From positions 1 through 21,466 of the forward strand of contig DDLU01000052.1 of assembly GCA_002340305.1 (NCBI GenBank): a DNA stretch of 21,466 nt, written 5' to 3'. The position numbers were made by a program, and so were the translations under genes. This document shows positions 6,501 through 12,132 of this stretch, piece by piece; the first letter of the stretch is position 1, and each line of letters opens with the position of its first letter. This DNA comes from Desulfovibrio sp. UBA2564. Its GTDB lineage: Bacteria; Desulfobacterota; Desulfovibrionia; Desulfovibrionales; Desulfovibrionaceae. The notes below the pieces were generated by a model, which was not told the origin of the DNA, ran no database searches, and saw nothing but the letters and a program-made list of their open reading frames with translations.

Positions 6501-7868
6501 TTTAATCATTTTGATCACGCTTATTGTATTTCAACATACAAGAGTCAGGGGATTAGTTCCGATCCTCATGTCATTTATCACGCTCCCTCTTATTCGCCGC
6601 TACTTTCAAAGAATGAATTTTTGGTGGGGATCTCACGCAATAAGAATACTCTTTCTGTATATACGGATAAGGGCAAAAAATTCCTAGATAAAGTACAGAA
6701 AGCTGCTGTTAAAAACAGTGCTCTAGAACTCTTCGAGCAGGGTAACGAACGTGCTTCCGGAACTCCATGGCTCTGTGCTGCAACGGAAGCCATAGCCGAA
6801 AGGTTAACTCTTTCTTCCGTTCTGAAGCAGGAACGGTCATTCCTTCTTTCTCAGGCTGGTAAATGGAACGATGTTCCGGAGGAAGATCGAAAGCGGATAA
6901 ACGAGTCATACTCCAAAATGCAGAAAGGCTTCCATCACCGTATGGGCGCAGCTGACAAGCTCCGCTCATCTTCTCCTTTAGGGCTTGAGGCTGAAGCGAT
7001 TAGTAAATATGAACGGCTTATTCAAGAAGTGGAAGGGCTGGAGAAATCAAAAATGTCATTTTCCAATAAAATGAGTGAGCAAAATAAACTAATCAATGGC
7101 TTTATGAAGGACTTTATGGAAGAGTACGCACCACAGGGGCAAGTTGCCGCTTGGTGTCCAGAACACAAGAAAACTTTTACTTCTGGTGAAATCGTTAATG
7201 CTCATGAAGTTGTGCTTCAGAAGGAGTTCAAGAAGGCTGTTGACAGGCGCAAAAAGGCCTTAAAAGATCTGAGTAAAGAAAAGGATCTAGCTTATCAAGA
7301 GCTGAAGGAGGGATGGAAAGCTAAGCGTTGGGAGTGGATTAACAATCGCTCCCTGCTACGTACGGACAAGCAGCAATTGCTGTCACTGGCTAAGATGAAC
7401 CAACTGCAAGGTGAAGAAGAGCTCCGGCAAAAGTTCGATGCCAAACGCGAGAACATTTGGGCAGAAAGTGGTTTCAGGACTTGGAACGACTTTTTGCATA
7501 TGAAGGCACAGTCCGGTGATGCCGGTGCTATGGAGATTTGGGCTAAGCAGTATAACCCTACTCTTTCAGAAAAACGTGAATCGAAATATATGAAAGAGAG
7601 CTTCTTTAACGGTGTTAAGACCGATGTAGACTATCGTGGCAATATTCTCCATACTTTGGAAAATGGCAGCATGATCAAAGATAACGGCGATCAGGTTTTC
7701 TTTTCCCAACACGACCCGACTGCTCGCAAGGCAGCATCCACACTTGCCAAACGTAAATTTGGCGATTTTATGGAAATTAGCGGTAACAAATTTAGTCGAG
7801 TGACGGATAAAATGAAAAGGATGAAGATTGCGGCAGTTCGCGGTACGGGGCAGGCTGTTGGGCGGTAA
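3579..7868 (+). CDS. traI: TraI-like MOBP relaxase fused to an SF1 helicase
   Basis: This 1429-residue enzyme should nick oriT, attach to the 5' end and pilot the strand. The N-terminal 1-250 is RP4 TraI-like. It has Y21 in LADYIAD (motif I nucleophile), S73 in YHLIVSFRPED (motif II), and H110, H117 and H119 in HKNTNNIHMHIAYN (motif III). The YGLEVRKRGNG...KASSL region follows. A charged segment ends in WNDFLKLKARDGD (W347). Then comes a RecD/TraA-type helicase: Walker A GDPGTSKTT (662-670), Walker B LIIDEAS (D750, E751), GDTKQLPG (778-785), and a C-terminal STYKSQG (985-991) with GISRNK. A second coiled coil ends in WNDFLHMKAQSGD (W1302), and the C-terminal 1330-1400 resembles LPD7 of relaxases. 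RP4 TraI has no helicase, so this is a composite. The start overlaps traJ. No frameshift was seen, so it is likely functional. Confidence 0.93.
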   Translation: MISRRIACKPQNDNYRRLADYIADAKNKGEKTLHSWHAGCWADYYDLAIQEVLDTQDLNTTSKKEKTYHLIVSFRPEDEAVLKEEDFKEIEKEFSKVLGFEEHQRHCGVHKNTNNIHMHIAYNMIHPEKLTRHEPYRDFYKRDRLHRDLEQKFGLQMDNGLQGKGPKRTNDKAVTYEAHSGQQSFDSYVKERESQISAALAEAKDWQDFHGALAVYGLEVRKRGNGCIIKNRHSKTAIKASSLGRNYSKSKLEGQLGEFVEAGPAVLAVKEVERYAAEPIHRGPERGTLYKEYKGAIENRKQRYEVLKTQEEELDKQGLSPLMMRKAKERIIRDRKAIRSDIPFSNWNDFLKLKARDGDKTALAILQTRQPKPSDEQNIVNVSFAVPEKLIQQIDDSAVIDKAHNAAIAAALDEIKKGNLFRNQYREGGRLQEEKPTEIISTVTVEKGEERDPSLESICQLAGVGFERIGFKRLHRPKLLQTVYRSTLRQVLNDEGYTTKRAGQGVALADSKIVTPVLSSFEQERQFRAAFQDTTERRGVFTTGQLQTDIADYFDKLNCPVKVDDIKEFLESKAIQEKLVPMPGQRTGQEEFTFKALLQAEKDNRAWLKLGMNRFQSYAVPEIEQRLAEIAGDIFDFKFVGEQKEAATGVLQSPDFITCIQGDPGTSKTTMLQAVVETYGRDRVLGLSKAGSAAKKLGDETGITAQTIDRFCIDYERRVMAMATGDEKELEATEYVKELFEQKPAMLIIDEASMMGSLDAVRLCNIAAKEGARIVAVGDTKQLPGVGAGKPFEEWQNDGARTFRLQQIRRQKGNIQRRAVEAMSQFDNAKASVNFLASGNIIKEVGDGEERVEAVVQEFLDHFDNDDAMPLLITSLNADREAFNKLIRDAFIEKGVVAEDSFRQKIELASGETTMRDFSAGDSIIFLKKGGSRIKCNEDDPILNGTKGKIISVENGRYSVQTESGQQINFSGDDFNHFDHAYCISTYKSQGISSDPHVIYHAPSYSPLLSKNEFLVGISRNKNTLSVYTDKGKKFLDKVQKAAVKNSALELFEQGNERASGTPWLCAATEAIAERLTLSSVLKQERSFLLSQAGKWNDVPEEDRKRINESYSKMQKGFHHRMGAADKLRSSSPLGLEAEAISKYERLIQEVEGLEKSKMSFSNKMSEQNKLINGFMKDFMEEYAPQGQVAAWCPEHKKTFTSGEIVNAHEVVLQKEFKKAVDRRKKALKDLSKEKDLAYQELKEGWKAKRWEWINNRSLLRTDKQQLLSLAKMNQLQGEEELRQKFDAKRENIWAESGFRTWNDFLHMKAQSGDAGAMEIWAKQYNPTLSEKRESKYMKESFFNGVKTDVDYRGNILHTLENGSMIKDNGDQVFFSQHDPTARKAASTLAKRKFGDFMEISGNKFSRVTDKMKRMKIAAVRGTGQAVGR

Positions 7869-7959
7869 TTTATTTATTGAATTAAGGTTAGGTGCTCAAT
7901 TCGTAACTATTGTGTTTTGCAAAGATATCATTTAGCTAGGCTGGAAGGAGAATTCATAT

Positions 7960-8427
7960 ATGAGAAAATATTTTATTATTTTAGTTCTTATGCTTTTATC
8001 CGCATGTGGAACTCATACTGAAAAAGCCGACCTTGGTGCTTTAGCGGTAGCGAAACCGAGTAATACAGAACGCTATATACTTAATACTACAATGTGTTAT
8101 TTAAACAGCCATTTTAAAAATGATCAAAATATTTCCCGATTGGCTGGAATGGTCATCAAGTTTCGTTACCCTAACGGGGCTAATGATAAAGAAAAAGAAG
8201 AAATCATAAATACAGTTAGAATCTATACATATAACTACTTAAAAGCCCTTCATCAAAGTGATGCGGTTATTAAAGAAAAGCTGACTTTTGATCGGTCTGA
8301 AATTAATGGCGTGCTGAATGATATTACTTTTGAAAATTTTAACTGTCAAAAAACACCCCCTTATTCTAAAATTAATATAAAGGGAGACGGTCATAACTGT
8401 TCTTGCTTTTTCCCTTATTGTCCATAA
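7960..8427 (+). CDS. Small outer-membrane-type lipoprotein of unknown function
   Basis: A 155-residue precursor. The N-terminus MRKYFIILVLMLLSACG is a type II signal peptide with lipobox LSAC, so lipidation is expected at C16, and the mature protein begins CGTH. The body has a hydrophilic helical middle, and the C-terminus is cysteine-rich (CSCFFPYC), which could form disulfides in the periplasm. A strong site GGAAGGAG lies about 9 nt before the ATG. The gene is more AT-rich than traI and has its own 91-bp upstream gap, so it may be transcribed separately. In conjugative elements small lipoproteins such as RP4 TrbK mediate entry exclusion. That role fits the position beside traI but has no sequence support here. 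Confidence 0.7.
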   Translation: MRKYFIILVLMLLSACGTHTEKADLGALAVAKPSNTERYILNTTMCYLNSHFKNDQNISRLAGMVIKFRYPNGANDKEKEEIINTVRIYTYNYLKALHQSDAVIKEKLTFDRSEINGVLNDITFENFNCQKTPPYSKINIKGDGHNCSCFFPYCP

Positions 8428-8453
8428 ATAATAATCGAAATTAAGACTAACAG

Positions 8454-8485
8454 AGCAAAAGATCCCCCCTCAGAGTTCTTTTGCT
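8454..8485 (-). other. Hairpin 1 with the conserved 14-nt loop
   Basis: A 9-bp stem, AGCAAAAGA (8454-8462) with TCTTTTGCT (8477-8485), encloses the loop TCCCCCCTCAGAGT (8463-8476, plus-strand sense). It overlaps the stop codon of the minus-strand gene ending at 8484. The same loop occurs in hairpin 2 (9312-9339) on a different stem. Neither strand has an adjacent T-run, so it is not a standard intrinsic terminator. Confidence 0.7.
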
Positions 8486-9041
8486 ATCGAGCCATGGCCT
8501 TGGCGTTTGCTTTCGGCATTCCCAAGGCTTTTCTTTGCATACCTATGTATTGTTCATTGGCAATGGTCAGATTTTTTTTCCTTTGCCTCAACAAGTTTTT
8601 TTCAGCGTGGGAGCCGTCAGACTTGAGGCGGTTGGTTAGTCTGGCCTGATGGCTTTTGATGAACTCACGGAAGCCGTCCAGCGGTAGACCTCCCTGTTTT
8701 CGTTTTCCAGAAAATGCGGATGCTACTTTCTGGTATGCCTCGCTATCTTGAACCAGTTCCAGTGATTGCCTTGCTTCTTCTATTTGGGTCAGGCCAGGCT
8801 TGATGCTGTTGACCATTTCCGATGAGTTGGCAAACTCTTTTTCCTGAACCAGAGCTATTTGTTCTGCCTTTAGGATGGCTTCGGGATTTTTAGCTTCTGC
8901 TAGTTCCTTGTATATCCCCAAAGTGTCTTTGAGGCCTTCCTGAAAAGTCAGTGCTTCAGGAGTCGTTTCCTTTTGCTGATAGGCTTTCCAGTCGTCAGCA
9001 AGTTTTGCCGTTAATTTAAATAGTAAGCCAGTCTTTGCCAT
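8484..9041 (-). CDS. Unknown charged helical protein
   Basis: A 185-residue protein if it starts at the ATG at 9041 (MAKTGLLFKL). A longer frame from a TTG at 9068 is less likely because it would begin deeper within the upstream gene. The start overlaps the preceding gene by 26 nt in another frame, with GGAGG about 12 nt and GAGG about 3 nt upstream. The protein is rich in K, E, Q and A and is probably helical throughout, without signal peptide or membrane segment. I recognise no family. The C-terminal residues AKAMAR resemble those of the primase fragment encoded upstream (AKAMAM). Its place after the primase in one transcript suggests a helper in DNA processing or transfer, which is inference. 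Confidence 0.7.
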   Translation of the reverse strand: MAKTGLLFKLTAKLADDWKAYQQKETTPEALTFQEGLKDTLGIYKELAEAKNPEAILKAEQIALVQEKEFANSSEMVNSIKPGLTQIEEARQSLELVQDSEAYQKVASAFSGKRKQGGLPLDGFREFIKSHQARLTNRLKSDGSHAEKNLLRQRKKNLTIANEQYIGMQRKALGMPKANAKAMAR

Positions 9042-9243
9042 AGGCCTCGTTTGCCTCCGATAAATCAAATTTAGAGTTTTTCAGTTCTTCAGCTCCAACT
9101 GTGACCTTCAGGGCCATTGCAAGGTGAGGCGGAAGCGGAAGTTTGTAGCGTAGTTCGTAAGCTTCATCATGCTTGCCTTCAGCATCCAATCTTCTGATTT
9201 CCTGAAGAATCTTGAATTCTTCTTCTCGGTTGTATTTTGCCAT
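9016..9243 (-). CDS. Small unknown protein (75 aa)
   Basis: A 75-residue soluble protein with a good ribosome-binding site (GAAGGAG, 7 nt before the ATG). The N-terminus MAKYNREEEFKILQEIRRLDAEGK is a charged helix. Then come the proline-rich turn KLPLPPHLAMALK (34-46) and a C-terminal segment FDLSEANEAYGKDWL. I do not recognise the family, though the conserved-looking LPLPPHLA block suggests it is real. It overlaps the next gene by 26 nt, so the two are probably coupled. It lies about 105 nt after the primase gene, with hairpin 2 between them. Confidence 0.72.
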   Translation of the reverse strand: MAKYNREEEFKILQEIRRLDAEGKHDEAYELRYKLPLPPHLAMALKVTVGAEELKNSKFDLSEANEAYGKDWLTI

Positions 9244-9311
9244 AATTTTCTCCTTCGTTTGGTAAACTCAGCCTACCTTTAACAGAAGCAAAAGAAAAGC
9301 CAAACAGTCCC

Positions 9312-9339
9312 CAGATGGTCCCCCCTCAGAGTCCATCTG
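9312..9339 (-). other. Hairpin 2 with the conserved 14-nt loop
   Basis: A 7-bp stem, CAGATGG (9312-9318) with CCATCTG (9333-9339), encloses TCCCCCCTCAGAGT (9319-9332), identical at all 14 positions to the loop of hairpin 1. It begins about 10 nt after the stop of the primase fragment and ends about 70 nt before the next start. The motif AGCAAAAGA, which forms the stem of hairpin 1, also occurs unpaired nearby (9287-9295). Confidence 0.7.
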
Positions 9340-9348
9340 AAGTGGTTG

Positions 9349-10038
9349 TTACATTGCCATTGCCTTGGCTGTCTGTTGCTTCTTAGCAATTTTATTCTGT
9401 TGTTTAAAAAGCCCGGAAAGCTGATTCTTCACCTCTCCAAGCCCGCTGGATTGATGCAGGTCGTTGAAGTCGCTGAGTCCTTGTCCTCGTTCCGCATTGG
9501 TAAATTTGGGAACAATGGATATCCCACCAACTGCTTTTGCCGCCTTTGCCGCTTTTTCAACGCCGACATTGTTCTTGAGGTGGTGATCATTGTCGCCTAC
9601 GATCGCAATCTGGCATTGCGGATATTTTTCCTTCAGGGATTTGGCGACCGGCTCAAGATTCGAAGCGTCAAAAGCAACTACAGTAGGCTCATTGGTTGCC
9701 ATATGGACGCTGGCTCCAGTTGCATACCCTTCTGATATGAGGATTTTGTCACTCTGGCCAAGTTTCCGGTCTGGATCAATGGTATGGAACATTCCTGCCT
9801 TTAGGCCGCCTTTTTCAAATAGTTTACCATTCTCAGTTATCGTCTGGAGTGTGTGGATATGGCCGGACACGTCACGACCGGGTACAAGCAGATCCCCGCG
9901 CTCGTTGACTTTGACCCCGTAGCTTGGAACGCTTTTTTTAGCGAGGTATTCCTGCTGCTGACTGGCCCATTTGGCGTTGCTCCATTTGGCGAACGATCGC
10001 TTGGAAGCCTTTGCTCGTTGTTCAGTCAGTATTTTTTT
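9349..10038 (-). pseudogene. TraC-like DNA primase, Toprim part (out of frame with its upstream part)
   Basis: This is the C-terminal third of a TraC-type conjugative primase. The frame is open from the A7 run at 10032-10038 to the TAA at 9349. The Toprim fold is visible as ILISEGYATG (catalytic glutamate) and IAIVGDND (metal-binding acidic pair), followed by KAAKAVGG and a C-terminal FNDLH segment. Upstream sequence in this frame (TEQRAKASKRSFAKW) continues the primase without a break, so the natural protein must join the frame of the 10026-10511 piece. A -1 shift at the A7 run restores it. Read alone, translation could restart at a GTG (10 codons before TLQTITENG), giving about 173 residues. 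The tail AKAMAM is shared with the gene ending at 8484. Confidence 0.75.
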
Positions 10039-10511
10039 CTTTCGAGCTTTTTCTGAGCTGACTGTGCCTTGAGCTGGGACTTCTGTTCGGCGGTCAGCTC
10101 GTGACCATCAGCCTTCCAATTCATTTTCAGCCCGGTCTTGTGGTTCTGAATGAACCCGGCGGGATGGCCATCAAGGAATCCTTTATATGCACCGTCCCTT
10201 GAATTGGGTTTGCCATCAATGACCGGCACGCGCTGGAGTGTTCCGTCCATGATAGGCTGTTGACCCTGAAGATCAAGCCCCGCTTCCTGCAAGGCCTTAG
10301 CGAATTCATGCACGGCGTTTGTCTGCGGAGCATTGACTTTTTGTTTAGGCAGCCATTTGGCAAGCGTAGTGAGATCTGTTCCAGTGGCAGCAAACCAAAG
10401 CTTCTCGGATTTATCCCAACGTGCGCCCAGTTTTTTGGCCTGGTTCTTTTCACTATATGGCACATTGAGATATGTTTTTTCAGTGGCAATTTTGCTTTGC
10501 TGCGGTTGTTC
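10026..10511 (-). pseudogene. Primase middle part with DUF5710 domain
   Basis: This part lies between an amber codon (10512-10514) and a TGA (10026-10028). It opens with a DUF5710 module (KTYLNVPYSEKNQAKKLGAR, then WDKSEKLWFAA and LAKWLP). The usual primase lead-in follows: DGTLQRVPVIDGK, then GAYKGFLDGHPAGF and NHKTGLKMNWKADG. No ATG stands before the domain. A GTG at 10463 would delete its first strand (KTYLNV), so a separate start there is unconvincing. The frame is the same as that of the upstream piece, separated only by TAG. It is best read as part of one larger broken gene. Confidence 0.72.
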
Positions 10512-11009
10512 CTAGTGTATTACGGCTTTATTTTCCGGCAGCCATGCCGCGAACATCTGCGGGTCGGTTCCTTCTGGAGCGAACCACATTTTTTTGCTTT
10601 TATCCCACTTGGCTCCAAGTTGTTTGGCTTGATCTTTTTCTGAGAATGGAACTTTGAGCCAGGTTTTGCCGTTCTCTGGAACTCCATATTTGGATTCGCG
10701 TTGTTCCAGCTTGGCCTTGTCTGGCCCTGACAATTTCATGCCTTGCTCCTTGATTTGTTCCTGGGTGCGTTGCTTTTCTTGGCTGAGCGTGAATTCTTTG
10801 ATTTGATCAGCATCCTTGCAGGCCCGGACGATTTCAAAAGGATCTTCCTTGAGGACTTTGACCCAGCTATCCACATAACTTAAATGTTGGCTGGGATCGT
10901 GGGGGAGTCCTAATTCCGCTGAGATCATCCAGCTTGCAATCTCGGCCCGAAGCTCTTCTCTGGCGTACAGTTCAGAACCTTTAGGGCCAAACTCACGGGC
11001 AAGCCTTGA
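10512..11009 (-). pseudogene. ArdC-like metallopeptidase/DUF5710 fragment, 5' end lost
   Basis: The frame matches the C-terminal half of the zincin-like domain found in ArdC-type antirestriction/TraC proteins: SRLAREFGPKGSELYAREEL, then RAEIASWM, HDPSQHLSYVDSWVKVLKED and EIVRACKDADQI. A linker and a DUF5710 module follow (TWLKVPFSEKDQAKQLGAKW, then FAAWLP). The part that should carry the HExxH zinc site is absent. Homology stops at about 11009, where the phage end begins. Upstream codons to an ATG at 11162 lie in phage DNA and are not part of the original gene. The fragment ends with TAG at 10512, directly followed in frame by the second DUF5710 module. The rest of the gene should lie beyond the prophage, outside the window. 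Confidence 0.75.
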
Positions 11010-11056
11010 TGTAAGCGGACATCCTACCTGAGAATTTTGGACATTTGAGTTGAGAA
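11010..11056 (+). repeat. Mu-like prophage right end with two transposase-type sites
   Basis: GGACAT-6-TGAGAA occurs at 11017-11034 and again at 11039-11056, a spacing of 22 nt, which is the size of the MuA-binding sites at Mu ends. A terminal TG (11010-11011) stands exactly where homology to the ArdC/TraC-like gene stops. Mu-like elements begin with 5'-TG and duplicate 5 bp of target, which would be 11005-11009 here. The exact base is inferred. Confidence 0.6.
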
Positions 11057-11098
11057 AAAGTGTGCGCATATTTTGCACCGTTGGAACAGTAATTGTAG

Positions 11099-11127
11099 AG
11101 GCCGGGAATCCCGGCCTTTTTCTTTTT
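11099..11127 (+). terminator. Plus-strand intrinsic terminator inside the phage end
   Basis: An 8-bp GC-rich stem, AGGCCGGG (11099-11106) with CCCGGCCT (11110-11117), has a 3-nt loop and is followed by TTTTT-C-TTTTT. The T-run is only on the plus strand. It faces away from all annotated genes nearby, so it may insulate the methyltransferase region from antisense transcription entering from the host side. Confidence 0.75.
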
Positions 11128-11170
11128 CGTCGCACCTGCACAAAAGTAAACAAAATCAACATGTTACGCT

Positions 11171-11959
11171 TTATGTATTTTTATTCAATAAATTCAACAC
11201 TTTAAAGTTGTGATCCTGAATTAAGCTGCCGACAAAATACGCTTGCTGTGGTGTAATGCCGTTGCCGAGTGCTTTGAGTCTGTCCAGCCAGTCGGTATGC
11301 CCATCATCCACTCGATGAATGACGGGTCCGGGATATGCTTTGCAAATGCTTTCGGGCGAGGCCCGGTTAACTTGTAGATTATTCCAGCGAGCCTCGGAAT
11401 CAAGTTGGAAGTTGACTGCATTGATTCGTTCTTCCGTAAATATCCGCCGTGGGCCAGTTGGGTCGTCATCCCCTGCACTGTGGGGGTAGGCAACAATGAA
11501 CAGCCTTTCACGGAGATGCGGCGCACCAAACTGGGCAGCAGATAACACGATCCATTCAGCATCATACCCGATCTCGGCCAGCTCTTTGAGGACAATTTCA
11601 ACCCCCTTGGAACGGAGGCCGGGAACATTCTCAATGAGTACGTACCTTGGGCGAACTTGGCGAATAATACGGGCGTATTCGTACCAGAGTCCAGAGCGGG
11701 TTTCTTTTGTGATCCCTTTGCGCTTGCCGCCGCAGGAGACGTCCTGACATGGGAACCCACCTGAGAGCAGGTCGACTTTTTCAACTTCATTTCCATCAAG
11801 CTCCTTTATATCCTTATAGATTGTTCTTCCGGGCCATCTTTTGGCGAGTATGTCTTGAGCGTATGGTTCTATCTCACAGAACCAGGCATGCTCGAACCCG
11901 GCTAGTTCCAGACCGAAGTCAGTTAGACCGACTCCGCTGAATAGACTGCCTACCTTCAT
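11171..11959 (-). CDS. C5-cytosine DNA methyltransferase (phage, in mom position)
   Basis: It transfers a methyl group from S-adenosylmethionine to C5 of cytosine in a specific DNA site, probably protecting phage DNA from restriction. Motifs are in canonical order: I LFSGVG (6-11, AdoMet binding), IV GGFPCQ with catalytic C71, VI ENV (110-112), VIII QFGAPHLRERLF (143-154) and X ALGNGITPQQAY (230-241). The target-recognition region (about 160-225) is short, and the total of 262 residues is compact. No restriction endonuclease gene is adjacent, so it is an orphan enzyme. The start codon overlaps com by 41 nt and lies in a hairpin (11956-11975) that also holds part of its AGGAG site. In Mu the equivalent place is taken by mom, an unrelated DNA modifier. 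Confidence 0.93.
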   Translation of the reverse strand: MKVGSLFSGVGLTDFGLELAGFEHAWFCEIEPYAQDILAKRWPGRTIYKDIKELDGNEVEKVDLLSGGFPCQDVSCGGKRKGITKETRSGLWYEYARIIRQVRPRYVLIENVPGLRSKGVEIVLKELAEIGYDAEWIVLSAAQFGAPHLRERLFIVAYPHSAGDDDPTGPRRIFTEERINAVNFQLDSEARWNNLQVNRASPESICKAYPGPVIHRVDDGHTDWLDRLKALGNGITPQQAYFVGSLIQDHNFKVLNLLNKNT

Positions 11960-12116
11960 TAGGTGCTCCTAACGAGGCTCTGTGGCTTTCTTCTTTGGTG
12001 CTCGTGGCTCTCAGGTGGTTTAGTGTCCTGCATCTGGGACACTTGATGGTCAGGTTGCCTGTGCCGATGGCCAGCAACTTTCTACATGTTCCGCATCTGA
12101 ATTCGTTTTTTCTCAT
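11919..12116 (-). CDS. com: Com-like zinc-finger translational regulator
   Basis: A 65-residue protein like Mu Com, a small zinc-binding RNA-binding protein that activates translation of the downstream DNA-modification gene. It has C8-x2-C11 and C26-x2-C29 (RCGTCRKLL, KCPRCR), matching the N-terminal CxxC-x(14)-CxxC arrangement of Com. The C-terminal half is basic and polar, as expected for RNA contact. The ATG at 12116 has no clear Shine-Dalgarno. Its 3' end overlaps the methyltransferase start by 41 nt, the same overlapping arrangement as Mu com-mom. It should be expressed late as the first gene of a two-gene unit. The partner is a C5 methyltransferase here, not Mom. Confidence 0.8.
   Translation of the reverse strand: MRKNEFRCGTCRKLLAIGTGNLTIKCPRCRTLNHLRATSTKEESHRASLGAPNEGRQSIQRSRSN
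11956..11975 (-). promoter_or_regulatory. Translation-blocking hairpin over the methyltransferase start
   Basis: In the minus-strand mRNA, UCGUUAGG (11975-11968) pairs with CCUAAUGA (11963-11956) around the loop AGCA. The stem has 8 bp with one G-U pair. The whole AUG (11959-11957) is paired, and the AGGAG ribosome site runs from the stem into the loop. This matches in kind the inhibitory stem-loop at the Mu mom start, which the Com protein opens. The regulatory role here is inferred from the adjacent com gene. Confidence 0.65.
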
Positions 12117-12132
12117 TTTGGTTGTCTACTGT

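Larger units (their letters stand above)
21..11009 (+). mobile_element. tRNA-integrated island with IncP-type mobilisation genes
   Basis: A tRNA 3' end and a terminator at the left border, direct repeats inside, a defence cargo, an RP4-like oriT with traJ and a relaxase, and a primase gene together describe an integrative mobilisable or conjugative element. No integrase, coupling protein or mating-pair genes are in view. Because the prophage sits inside one of the island's genes, the island should continue to the right of the prophage. Confidence 0.55.

Noticed and set aside
9042..9068. TTG start for the 194-codon version of the gene ending at 8484
   Set aside because: An ATG at 9041 has purine-rich sequence upstream and gives less overlap with the upstream gene.
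11010..11162. N-terminal extension of the ArdC/TraC-like fragment to an ATG at 11162
   Set aside because: Its residues match nothing in the family and the DNA is phage end with a terminator; the frame is open by chance.
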